Shown here piece after piece: positions 8,691 to 16,578 of a stretch of DNA of 64,000 bases. A program made the position numbers and the translations under genes. The notes beneath the pieces were generated by a model. It made no database searches, had not been told where the DNA came from, and saw nothing but the letters and a program-made list of their open reading frames with translations. Each line of letters begins with the position of its first letter. The first letter of the stretch is position 1. This DNA comes from Arachnia propionica (lineage in GTDB: Bacteria > Actinomycetota > Actinomycetes > Propionibacteriales > Propionibacteriaceae). The DNA lies in contig NZ_RQZG01000013.1 of NCBI RefSeq assembly GCF_003859805.1, forward strand, positions 44,889 through 108,888. Reading direction: 5' to 3'.

Positions 8691-8703
8691 TAGGCTTGCC
8701 CAC
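8691..8703 (+). promoter_or_regulatory. -10 TAGGCT of a leaderless promoter
   Basis: TAGGCT at 8691-8696 is 7 bases before the ATG at 8704. Confidence 0.6.
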
Positions 8704-9834
8704 ATGTATCGGAGTGTGGCGGTGGCGGGGTACCGCAGTCTCAGGGAGATCGTCGTCCCTCTCAGGCAGGTCACCGTGGTGACCGGAGCCAACGGGGTCG
8801 GGAAGTCGAGTCTCTACAAGGCTCTGCGGTTGCTGGCCGCGTGCGGGACTGGAGAGGTGATCGGGGCACTCGCCCGGGAGGGCGGTCTCAGCTCGGCTCT
8901 GTGGGCCGGTCCCGAGTCCCTGACAGCGGTACGACGGGGGCAGCCGCTCGACGGTGCCAACCGAACGGGCCCCGTGTCGCTTCGACTCGGGGTCGGAGCT
9001 GACGGGTTCTCCTACCTCGTCGACCTCGGCCTGCCCCAGCAGTCCCACCACAGCGCCTTCAACCGCGACCCGGAGATCAAACGCGAGGCCGTCTGGGGTG
9101 GCCCCGTCATGCGGAAGGCCACCCTCGTCGCTGACCGCCGAAACGGCCACATCTCACTGCACGACGCGGCCGGAGGTGAGCCGTCGTCGGTCCCCAGCCA
9201 TGCGTCGATGCTGTTCGAGGTGCCGGAACTACGGCCCCTGCGTGACGACCTCGCGTCGTGGCGTTTCTACGACTCGCTGCGCACCGACGCCGCCGCCCCG
9301 GCCAGGCGACCCCGGATCGGCACCCGCACCTGGACGCTCTCCAGCGACGGGGCGGATGTCGCCGCCGTGCTGCAGACCATCGTCGAACACGGCCGCACCG
9401 ACCTCGACGCCCTCGTCGACGACGCCTTCCCCGGCAGCCGCGTCGAGATCCAGGTGGACAACGGGGTGTTCGAGCTGACCATGACCCAGCCCGGGATGGT
9501 GCGCCCCCTGACCGCCGCTGAACTCTCCGACGGCACCCTGCGCCACCTCATGCTGCTGGCCGCCCTCCACGCGCCGCGCCGCCCACCCCTGATGGCCCTC
9601 AACGAGCCCGAGACCAGCCTCCACCCCAGCCTCATCCCGGCCCTGGGGCGGCTCATCGCCAGCGTCACCGACACCCAGGTCGTCGTCGTCACCCACTCCG
9701 CGGCACTCATCGACGCCATCGTGGCGGCGGTCGCGGATCACGCCGTCGTCGAACTGGTCAAGGACCACGGCGAGACGGTGGTCAGCGGACAGCAGCTGGG
9801 GGATCGGCCACCGTGGAACTGGGGAGGTCGCTGA
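8704..9834 (+). CDS. AAA family ATPase, RecF/SMC-like (376 aa)
   Basis: The Walker A motif GANGVGKS lies at residues 28-35, right after a RecF-style opening (YRSVAVAGYRSLREIVVPL). The ABC-type Walker B region NEPETSLHP is at about 300-308, followed by a switch-like THSAAL at 330-335. A signature-like ELSDGTLRHL precedes it. This matches the predicted-ATPase group often called AAA_21 or COG4637, several of whose members act in defence or DNA repair together with a nuclease. No nuclease partner is adjacent. It converges on the propeller gene ending at 9946. The start at 8704 is set by the promoter hexamer; the open frame extends far upstream without coding character. Confidence 0.85.
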   Translation: MYRSVAVAGYRSLREIVVPLRQVTVVTGANGVGKSSLYKALRLLAACGTGEVIGALAREGGLSSALWAGPESLTAVRRGQPLDGANRTGPVSLRLGVGADGFSYLVDLGLPQQSHHSAFNRDPEIKREAVWGGPVMRKATLVADRRNGHISLHDAAGGEPSSVPSHASMLFEVPELRPLRDDLASWRFYDSLRTDAAAPARRPRIGTRTWTLSSDGADVAAVLQTIVEHGRTDLDALVDDAFPGSRVEIQVDNGVFELTMTQPGMVRPLTAAELSDGTLRHLMLLAALHAPRRPPLMALNEPETSLHPSLIPALGRLIASVTDTQVVVVTHSAALIDAIVAAVADHAVVELVKDHGETVVSGQQLGDRPPWNWGGR

Positions 9835-9854
9835 CCCGACTCGCTCCAACAGGA

Positions 9855-9960
9855 TTTCGCCTGTCTTGGGTGGGAAATGCCTGCCTTGTTCGGAATTGCC
9901 TGTCTTATTAGACAGGCTATTCGATTTAAGGCAGGCGAACTGTACTCAAGACAGGCGAAA
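9855..9960. repeat. Six-unit phased palindromic element, copy A
   Basis: Three GCCTG units start at 9859, 9879 and 9898 and are followed by three inverted CAGGC units starting at 9913, 9932 and 9952. The steps are 19-20 bases. The outermost 14 bases at each end are perfectly complementary (TTTCGCCTGTCTTG with CAAGACAGGCGAAA). The whole can fold into a long imperfect hairpin with a loop of about 10 bases. It lies between two convergent genes and overlaps the last codons of the propeller gene. A second copy is at 36101. Confidence 0.75.
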
Positions 9961-11946
9961 CCGCTCAGGCAGCTCGATGATCGCCCAGCCGTCCTCGAAG
10001 CCGACGGCGAGCGCCCTGTCGGGCAGGGCCGCCAGCGACACCAGCCTCACCCCGAGATCGGCCTTGAACAGTTGCTCCCCCGTGGCGAGGTCCCAGACCC
10101 GGATGATGCTCCCGTTCCCGCAGGTGGCAAGCCAGTCGGAGCCCGCCGGGCCTGCCAGTGGGACCGCCTCGGTCTGGTCCTTCGAGCCCGCCAGTTGGGG
10201 CTCGGACGGGGTGAGGTCGGCATCGGCGATCCGCAACCCGGTGAAGGTGAAGTGCTCGGCGAGCCGGATGAACGCCAGCCTCCCACCCGGCAGGACAACG
10301 GCCTCATCGAAGAACCCGTCGCCCGGCACCGGGTGGGTGCTCCTCTCGCCCGTGGCCGGGTTCCAGATGATGAAGCTCCGGTAGAAGATCATGCCGATCC
10401 TGGCCCCGTCCTCGCCCGGCAGCCAGACCACGTGCTCCACGTCGTCGTAGCCCTCCTCGGTCAAGGTGAGGGAGTCCAGCTTCTCCCCCGTGGCGGAGTC
10501 CCGCAGGTCCACCGTCGGGCCCAGGCCGCGACAGGCCAGCCTGGTCCCGCCGGGCTCCGGATCCAGGCAGGAGTACTGCTCATCCGTGTGGAAGGAGTGG
10601 GTGACCGCTGCCTGCGTGGGGTCCCACACCGTCACCTGACCCTCCTCGTCGAGGCGCAGCAGGGTGGCGGTTCCGTCCGGGCCGACGTGGACGGCGTGGT
10701 CGTCGATGTCACCCTCGAAGGCATGGACCAGGGCCCCGGTGCTGGCGTCCCAGACCCCGTTCAGGGTGGCCAGCAGCCCGGCCCCCGAGCCCGTCGGAAG
10801 GTGTTGGACCAGCCCCGGGTAGCCCTCACACCCGGTGAAGTCCTCGGGCCGGTGGTCCCGCGCCTCGGCGAGATCCCAGATCCGGATGGTGCCGTCGGTG
10901 CTGGCCGCAGCCAGGGATCGGCCCTCATTGAACACGACCAGGCGATCCACTCGCCCGACGTGGCCGGTGGGGAACTGGTGGAGCACCTTCCCCGAGGCGA
11001 GGTCCCAGATCCTGATGGCCGGATCGTCAGCGCACACCACATTGTTGGAGACGACGGTGACCAGCCGGGTGGCGCCGTCGTCGTCGAACCAGGTGAGTGT
11101 GGACACCTCGCCGCCCTTGTGCTTGAACGGCTTGCCGACCCGCTCCCGGGTGGCCGGGTCGACGAGCAGGACACGCCTGTCGTCGTGGACCACCGCGAGC
11201 AGCCCGTCGGGCAGCACCGTCAGGGCTCGGCAGGAGTCATGGGGCAGTTTCACCACGTTCCCGTGTTTCTCGCCCGTGAAGGGGTCCCAGAACTGGATGA
11301 AGGAACGGTCCTTGTGGAAGTCGGCGGCCAGGGCCGACAGCAGGGGCTGTCCCTCGACCTGAAGGAAGGTGAGGTCGGTGAGGTCGCGTTTCTTCTCGCG
11401 GATGGGTGTGCCGATCTGCTCCCACGTGGTCGCATCCCAGGTGAGGATCAGGTCGTGGCCCTTCCTGCCGTAGCACAGTGCGGAGACGAAGGCGCGTCCG
11501 TCGTGGCGCCAGCTGATGACCTGCCGCACCGCGTCGACGTCGACCTGGGTCGGATTGCCGACCTGCTCACCCGTGACGGGGTCCCACACCCGCAGGGTGG
11601 CGTCGTCGCTGCCGGTGACGATCCGGTCGTCGACGAGGCAGAGCCCCAGGATGTTGGCCTCGTGCCCCTTCAGCCGGGCGAGCTGTGTGTTGGTGCTGGG
11701 GTCCCAGATGCGCACGGTGTGGTCGTCACTGCTGCTGACCAACAGCTCCCGACCGTCAGGGGCCGTCACGGCGACGAGGTTGGTCACCCACTTCTTGTGG
11801 CCACGCAGCACCCGGTGGGGGACGGCGGGGAGCCTGCGGGCCGCCCGAACCCGCCACCGGGTGGGGTCGGTGGCAGGCGGCAGGACGGGGGAGAAACGGG
11901 CGGCCTCCAACTGTGCTCGGCCCTGAGCATCATGCGCTTTCATCAC
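9946..11946 (-). CDS. WD40 repeat protein (666 aa)
   Basis: The N-terminal half has clear WD40 blades: HTVRIWDPSTNTQLARLKGH, ATLRVWDPVTGEQ, AIRIWDLASGKVLHQF and GTIRIWDLAEARD. The second half holds more degenerate blades. The tail ALPDRALAVGFEDGWAIIEL is the family signature seen in three other local genes. No signal peptide is visible. A GTG at 11946 and an ATG at 11943 are adjacent; I took the GTG because TACACT lies 8 bases before it. The final codons and stop fall inside the palindromic element at 9855-9960, so the C-terminal residues come from repeat sequence. Its molecular partner is unknown. Confidence 0.85.
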   Translation of the reverse strand: MMKAHDAQGRAQLEAARFSPVLPPATDPTRWRVRAARRLPAVPHRVLRGHKKWVTNLVAVTAPDGRELLVSSSDDHTVRIWDPSTNTQLARLKGHEANILGLCLVDDRIVTGSDDATLRVWDPVTGEQVGNPTQVDVDAVRQVISWRHDGRAFVSALCYGRKGHDLILTWDATTWEQIGTPIREKKRDLTDLTFLQVEGQPLLSALAADFHKDRSFIQFWDPFTGEKHGNVVKLPHDSCRALTVLPDGLLAVVHDDRRVLLVDPATRERVGKPFKHKGGEVSTLTWFDDDGATRLVTVVSNNVVCADDPAIRIWDLASGKVLHQFPTGHVGRVDRLVVFNEGRSLAAASTDGTIRIWDLAEARDHRPEDFTGCEGYPGLVQHLPTGSGAGLLATLNGVWDASTGALVHAFEGDIDDHAVHVGPDGTATLLRLDEEGQVTVWDPTQAAVTHSFHTDEQYSCLDPEPGGTRLACRGLGPTVDLRDSATGEKLDSLTLTEEGYDDVEHVVWLPGEDGARIGMIFYRSFIIWNPATGERSTHPVPGDGFFDEAVVLPGGRLAFIRLAEHFTFTGLRIADADLTPSEPQLAGSKDQTEAVPLAGPAGSDWLATCGNGSIIRVWDLATGEQLFKADLGVRLVSLAALPDRALAVGFEDGWAIIELPERFRLS

Positions 11947-11982
11947 GGTCCAAGAGTGTAGAGGCGACGGTTCCTGCCGTCG
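11947..11982 (-). promoter_or_regulatory. Promoter with TACACT -10 and upstream hairpin
   Basis: On the minus strand TACACT (11955-11960) is 8 bases before the GTG at 11946. CGACGG/CCGTCG arms at 11965-11970 and 11977-11982 form a small inverted repeat just upstream, where an operator could sit. Confidence 0.45.
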
Positions 11983-11992
11983 TGTGAGTGAT

Positions 11993-12063
11993 CACGAACC
12001 GCCGCTTTGCCTCCACGAGCCGCCGATGTCAACCCTGCCAACGAAGCAGAACGGCGGTTCGTG
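11993..12063. repeat. Inverted repeat with perfect 12-bp arms
   Basis: CACGAACCGCCG at 11993-12004 pairs perfectly with CGGCGGTTCGTG at 12052-12063, enclosing 47 bases. It lies between two propeller genes, downstream of the stop at 12146. It may be a terminator or a small mobile remnant. Confidence 0.55.
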
Positions 12064-12145
12064 CCCATGGGGTGGGGGGTGAGTGTCCGGCTCGCGGAGG
12101 TTCCGGGGGAAGGCACGGACGGTGAGGGACGTGGGGGAGGGGAGG

Positions 12146-13708
12146 TCAGGTCAGGTCGATGATGGCCCAGCCGTCGCTGAGCCCCACCGTGACGCCCCCG
12201 TCCGGCAGGGCCGCGACCGTCGTGAGGTGGGTGCCCAGCTGCAGGAATCGAGGCTCCGCGTCGGCATCGCGGACGGCCACCGTGCCGTCCCGCCACCCGG
12301 CGACGAGACGACCGTCCCGAGCATCCAGACCCTCGATGGGTTCGTCGATCTCGTGACCCTCCAGCAGGCGTTGCCGGGCGGGGAGGAGTTCCCGCCCCCA
12401 CGCACCGGCCACCACGTCGAGGAATCGGACGGAACCGTCGGGGCAGGCTACCGCCGCCCCACCGTCGAAGCCCACCACCCACGGGGCCGTCACCGTGTCG
12501 CCGTCGGGGATCCTGACCGGCTCCCCGCATCGACGACCCGTCGCGGCGTCCCGCACCTCGACGATGCCGGACAGGTGGGTCGCGACGACGCGGTCACCCT
12601 CCGGGGTCTCGACCATGACCTCGGCGAACGGGTGGTCGGACAGGTCGCGGGGAGGCGCCACGTCGAAGCGATCACCGTGGGTCAGCAGCACGCCGGGGAA
12701 CCCGACCTCCACCGCCACGGGGTCCCGCACCTGCCGTCCCGTCCTGACATCCCACACCCGCAGCGTGTCGTCGTGGGAGGCCGTGGCCAACAGCTCCCTC
12801 GTCCCGGCCACGGCCACGACGTGTTCCGTGTGCCGATCCGTCACCTCCCTGACGCGGGCATCGGGCGCGACGACCCGGAGCTCGTACTCCGTGGCGACGG
12901 CGACGTGGGGCCGCCCGGCCTCGTCCAGCCAGGCCGCCACCCCATGGACCGGGTCCCTCGGGCCCACGGGGATCCGGGCCGTCTGTGTGCCATCGCAGAC
13001 GACGGTGAGCCAGCCCTCATCGTCGCCGAGGACAGTGATCTGACGACCGTCGGGGCAGCCGACGGTGGCGGTCACCGGCCAGGGGAACGGGTCGTCTGCC
13101 GCCCGGACGAACGGCACCACCGCCAGCTCCTTGCCACTCCAGGCGTCCCAGGTACGGCGGGTGCCGTCCTCCTCGCTCCAGCTGACCACGCGGGGAGGTC
13201 CGTCGAGGATGGTCTCCAGCTTCCAGATCGGCCCCTCATGACCCGGCCAGCTGCCAACCGTGGTACCCGTGGTCGGGTCCGAGACGTGGATCACCCGGTC
13301 CCAGCCACCGGTCGCCAGGAGGGGGCGGCCGTCGGGGCCGGGAAAGCAGGTTGCGGCCAACTCCGCGTCGGAACTCCCCGACGGGTACTGCCGCACCAAC
13401 GTCGCCGTCGTCGGGTCCCAGACCCGCACGTCGTCGTCCTGACTCACCTGGGCCAGCAACCACCGACCATCGTGCTGGAAGGCCACCACGTCCATGGCCA
13501 GGCACTCCCAGCCGGAGGCGAGCCCCAGATGCGGCACCTGGGGTGCACGTACCGCCGCGCGGACCCGCCAGGCGCCGCCGTCGGGTCCCCGGTCCGGGCC
13601 GTCGGTGAACCATGCGGCGGCCAGCTGAATCATGCCCGGCAGGTCGGCGGGGTCCGCGTCGTGGAACCGATTCCCCAAGGCCCGTCGACCAAGTTCTGCG
13701 GGGCTCAC
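12146..13708 (-). CDS. WD40 repeat protein coupled to a lipoprotein (520 aa)
   Basis: Blade-like repeats run through the protein: DDDVRVWDPTTATLVRQY, RVIHVSDPTTGTTVGSW, DTLRVWDVRTGRQVRD and IVEVRDAATGRRCG. It ends with the family tail ALPDGGVTVGLSDGWAIIDL. It has no signal peptide. The GTG start at 13708 overlaps the stop codon of the upstream lipoprotein gene in a GTGA arrangement, so translation is probably coupled. That fixes the start and suggests the two products work together, although one is predicted to be surface-anchored and the other cytoplasmic. No enzymatic residues are recognisable. Confidence 0.85.
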   Translation of the reverse strand: MSPAELGRRALGNRFHDADPADLPGMIQLAAAWFTDGPDRGPDGGAWRVRAAVRAPQVPHLGLASGWECLAMDVVAFQHDGRWLLAQVSQDDDVRVWDPTTATLVRQYPSGSSDAELAATCFPGPDGRPLLATGGWDRVIHVSDPTTGTTVGSWPGHEGPIWKLETILDGPPRVVSWSEEDGTRRTWDAWSGKELAVVPFVRAADDPFPWPVTATVGCPDGRQITVLGDDEGWLTVVCDGTQTARIPVGPRDPVHGVAAWLDEAGRPHVAVATEYELRVVAPDARVREVTDRHTEHVVAVAGTRELLATASHDDTLRVWDVRTGRQVRDPVAVEVGFPGVLLTHGDRFDVAPPRDLSDHPFAEVMVETPEGDRVVATHLSGIVEVRDAATGRRCGEPVRIPDGDTVTAPWVVGFDGGAAVACPDGSVRFLDVVAGAWGRELLPARQRLLEGHEIDEPIEGLDARDGRLVAGWRDGTVAVRDADAEPRFLQLGTHLTTVAALPDGGVTVGLSDGWAIIDLT

Positions 13709-15030
13709 CGGCTGGCGTCCCAGGCTGCGATGACCCGGTCCCAGACCTCATCATCGGTGCGGCTGGAGTCGGTGGCCTCCCCGGTGGTGGTGGACTCCAG
13801 GTACAGCTTGGCCTCCGGGAGACCGGCGATGCGGAAGGAGATCCTTGTGGTGCCAGCCCAGGGCAGGGTGCGAAGCAGTCGGAAACCCTCTTCCCATTCG
13901 GCCTCGGTGGCCTCCGGGTTCAGGGTCACCCCGCGAGGGGCGAAGTCACTCCACCGGAGGTCCACCATGCCGTGCCTCTGGGCCTCGCGCAGCGTCGGAA
14001 GGATTCGTTTCAGCTCGGAGCCGTGCCCTGAAGCCTTCACCACGGTCTTTCCCCCTTCGGCGCACTCGACCACCAGCTCGGTCACGTCGGGGATCGAGGC
14101 GATGGCCTCGGCGCAGTGCTCGACGGCGATTGTCAATTCGACCGTGCCACCGATGGAGACGTGTTCGACGCCGGGAACAGCCAGCAGCTGCTCCAGCAGC
14201 GGGTAGGACTCCTTCAGGGAGGAAGCGGGGTGGAGGGTGAACCGGTCGGCGTGGACGGCCTCGGCCCTGCCCAGGATGTCCAGGGCCCTGCGGGCTTCGT
14301 CGAGGCTGACATCACCCAGCCAGTACTCGTACTCCTGGTAGCGCTGGGGCCTGATCCCGGCCTGGTGGAGCCGTGAGACGGCTTCCTGCTGGGAGCGGAT
14401 CCGATGCTTGTCACCGGGGCCGACGAAGGAGACCGACTCGGGGTCGGGTTCGAGGGTGCGAAGCACCAGCTTGTGATCTTCTGGCAGGTCGTCGGCGGAT
14501 GCGAAGTTCACCGGGTCGTGGTGGGTCAGCTCCTCGATCGGTATGGTCCTCGAACCATCCCTCCTGAGATGCCGTGCGGCATCCTCCACCTTCGCCAGGT
14601 CGGTGAAACCGATGCGTCGAGCCGTTGACGTCCCGGGGAAGGGGGCCGTGGCCCACCCCCACAGCTGGTGGGCGAGTTCGTCGCTGTCGCGGGCATCGAG
14701 CTGCAACTCGACCTTCCCGTCGTCCTGTGGCCAGGACATCCTGGCTTCCAGGTACCGGGGATGCTCCATGTGCTCGGTCAGCTGTGTGAACTCGAAGAAG
14801 AAGCGTCGGGCCGCCTTGGCATCGGGTACCTCGACGCTGACCCGCGCCCCCACCACAGCGGAGGGAGGGGTGTCATCCCGTCTGGTCACCTCGTATTCTG
14901 CCTGCCAATCGGACGTGGCGGCCCACTGCTCGATGCGTTGCAGGGCTTCTTCCTCGCTGAGCTTCGGAGGTGAGGTGCAGGCCCCGAGGAGCAGCAGTGG
15001 CACGGCGACGAGCAGGCGCAGCAGTTTCAT
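13705..15030 (-). CDS. Predicted lipoprotein (441 aa)
   Basis: A signal peptide ends in the lipobox LGAC with Cys18 as the lipidation site. The mature part is hydrophilic and has no recognised domain; it may contain several alpha/beta repeats (EHVSIGGTVELTIAVEHC, DVTELVVECAEGGKTVV). It should be anchored on the outer face of the membrane. Downstream it is translationally coupled to a WD40 protein. The ATG at 15030 has TAGGGT six bases upstream and diverges from purD, with an 8-bp inverted repeat between the two promoters. The function is not known. Confidence 0.75.
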   Translation of the reverse strand: MKLLRLLVAVPLLLLGACTSPPKLSEEEALQRIEQWAATSDWQAEYEVTRRDDTPPSAVVGARVSVEVPDAKAARRFFFEFTQLTEHMEHPRYLEARMSWPQDDGKVELQLDARDSDELAHQLWGWATAPFPGTSTARRIGFTDLAKVEDAARHLRRDGSRTIPIEELTHHDPVNFASADDLPEDHKLVLRTLEPDPESVSFVGPGDKHRIRSQQEAVSRLHQAGIRPQRYQEYEYWLGDVSLDEARRALDILGRAEAVHADRFTLHPASSLKESYPLLEQLLAVPGVEHVSIGGTVELTIAVEHCAEAIASIPDVTELVVECAEGGKTVVKASGHGSELKRILPTLREAQRHGMVDLRWSDFAPRGVTLNPEATEAEWEEGFRLLRTLPWAGTTRISFRIAGLPEAKLYLESTTTGEATDSSRTDDEVWDRVIAAWDASR

Positions 15031-15072
15031 GGACCCACCCTATGCAGGCGTGGGTCCATTAGAGTTCACGGC
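15031..15072. promoter_or_regulatory. Divergent promoters with shared inverted repeat
   Basis: TAGGGT on the minus strand (15037-15042) serves the lipoprotein gene at 15030, and TAGAGT on the plus strand (15060-15065) serves purD at 15073. GGACCCAC (15031-15038) and GTGGGTCC (15050-15057) are perfect 8-bp inverted arms overlapping this region, a plausible operator for both genes. Confidence 0.55.
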
Positions 15073-16293
15073 GTGACCACTGTTCTGCTTCTCGGCTCCG
15101 GTGGGCGCGAGCACGCGCTCGGCCGGGCCCTCGCACCCGACAGCACCCTCCACGTCGCGCCCGGCAACCCGGGGCTCGCCGGGCTCGGCACCTGCCACGA
15201 CGTCGATGCCAGCGACCCCGACGCCGTGGTCACCTTGGCCCATGAGGTCGCCGCTGACCTGGTGGTCATCGGCCCCGAGGCCCCGCTGGTCGCCGGGGTG
15301 GCGGATGCGTTGCGCGAGGCCGGGTTCCCCTGCTTCGGTCCCTCGGCCGAGGCCGCCCGGCTGGAGGGCTCCAAGGCCTTCGCCAAGCAGGTGATGGAGG
15401 CGGCCGGGGTGCCGACGGCCACCGCCCGGGTCTGCACCACCGCCGACGAGGCCGAGGCCGCCCTCGATGAGTTCGGGGCACCGCACGTGGTCAAGAACGA
15501 CGGCCTGGCCGCGGGCAAGGGGGTCGTCGTCACATCGGACCGTGCCGCCGCCCTGGCCCATGCGAAGACCTGCGGCACGGTGGTCATCGAGGAATACCTC
15601 GACGGCCCGGAGGTGTCCCTGTTCGCCATCTGCGACGGCGTCACGGCCGTACCGCTGCTGCCCGCCCAGGACTTCAAACGGGCAGGCGACGGCGATACCG
15701 GCCCCAACACCGGCGGCATGGGGGCCTACTGCCCGCTGCCCTGGGCCCCCGAAGGGCTCGTGGACCAGATCATGGCCGAGGTGATCCAACCGACACTGGC
15801 CGAGATGAGGCGACGCGGTACCCCCTTCGTCGGGCTGCTCTACGCCGGGCTCGCCCTGACCGGCCGGGGGCTCAGGGTGGTGGAGTTCAACGTGCGTTTC
15901 GGCGACCCCGAGACCCAGGCCGTGCTCGCCCTGCTGGAGACCCCGCTGGTCGACGTGCTCGCTGCCGCAGCCCGGGGCGAGCTCGCCACACTGCCCCCGC
16001 TCTCCTGGCGCGACGGTGCCGCCGTCGTGGTGGTCGAGGCGGCTGAGGGCTACCCCGGCACCCCTACCGCAGGGGGTACCATCGCGCTGCCAGCCGACAC
16101 CGAGCAGGCCTGGACCGTCCACGCGGGAACCCGCATGGAGGGAGAACAGTTCGTCGCCTCAGGCGGGCGGGTGCTCGGCATCGTCGGGCTGGGGGAGGAC
16201 CTGGAGGCCGCCAGAACACAGGCCTACGCGCACCTGGCCCAGGTGGACTACGCGGACGGCTTCCACCGCTCGGACATCGGCGTCCCGCACTGA
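15073..16293 (+). CDS. purD: Phosphoribosylamine-glycine ligase (GAR synthetase)
   Basis: This enzyme performs the second step of de novo purine synthesis, joining glycine to 5-phosphoribosylamine with ATP. The 406-residue protein has the usual single-domain bacterial length. The N-terminal [10 protein letters not shown], the ATP-grasp segment [16 protein letters not shown] and the C-terminal [16 protein letters not shown] signature are all present. It starts with GTG, seven bases after a TAGAGT -10. The other pur genes lie at 19197, 30242, 33251, 33490 and 39220, each apparently with its own promoter except purQ. It is cytoplasmic. I see nothing unusual in the sequence. Confidence 0.97.
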   Translation: MTTVLLLGSGGREHALGRALAPDSTLHVAPGNPGLAGLGTCHDVDASDPDAVVTLAHEVAADLVVIGPEAPLVAGVADALREAGFPCFGPSAEAARLEGSKAFAKQVMEAAGVPTATARVCTTADEAEAALDEFGAPHVVKNDGLAAGKGVVVTSDRAAALAHAKTCGTVVIEEYLDGPEVSLFAICDGVTAVPLLPAQDFKRAGDGDTGPNTGGMGAYCPLPWAPEGLVDQIMAEVIQPTLAEMRRRGTPFVGLLYAGLALTGRGLRVVEFNVRFGDPETQAVLALLETPLVDVLAAAARGELATLPPLSWRDGAAVVVVEAAEGYPGTPTAGGTIALPADTEQAWTVHAGTRMEGEQFVASGGRVLGIVGLGEDLEAARTQAYAHLAQVDYADGFHRSDIGVPH

Positions 16294-16311
16294 GCTCGCA
16301 GGAGGAAACGC

Positions 16312-16545
16312 ATGGGACGAATCACAGTGATGCTTGACGATGCAGCAACCGTTGCTGCCCGTGAGCTGGCCCAGCGGGAGCAGCTGACCTTGGGTGGGGC
16401 CGTCTCCACGCTGGTGCGTCGAGGAGCCAGGATCAGTGACGAGTACAGGGAGCCGACAACCAGCGAGTTCAGCCAGCTCGGACGCCGACCGGGTCACCGG
16501 CTGACCAGTGAGAACGTCCATGCCCTGATGGATGAGGACATCTGA
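16312..16545 (+). CDS. Small antitoxin-like protein without a visible toxin (77 aa)
   Basis: The protein opens with a short strand and a helix (RITVMLDDAATVAARELAQR) in the manner of ribbon-helix-helix or VapB-type antitoxins. It ends in a polar tail (HRLTSENVHALMDEDI) typical of the toxin-wrapping part. AGGAGG lies 8 bases before the ATG. A PIN or other toxin would be expected directly downstream, but the next 30 bases are noncoding and the following gene is a methyltransferase on the other strand. It may be an orphan antitoxin or a solitary regulator. The 18-base gap after purD suggests co-transcription. Confidence 0.6.
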   Translation: MGRITVMLDDAATVAARELAQREQLTLGGAVSTLVRRGARISDEYREPTTSEFSQLGRRPGHRLTSENVHALMDEDI

Positions 16546-16578
16546 CGACGCGACACCCTGTGTTCAGGGGAGGGACGC

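Noticed and set aside
6586..8703. A very long plus-strand frame running into the AAA ATPase gene
   Set aside because: It is antisense to the SUKH-like operon. The ATPase starts at 8704, where the -10 hexamer and the RecF-type N-terminus begin.
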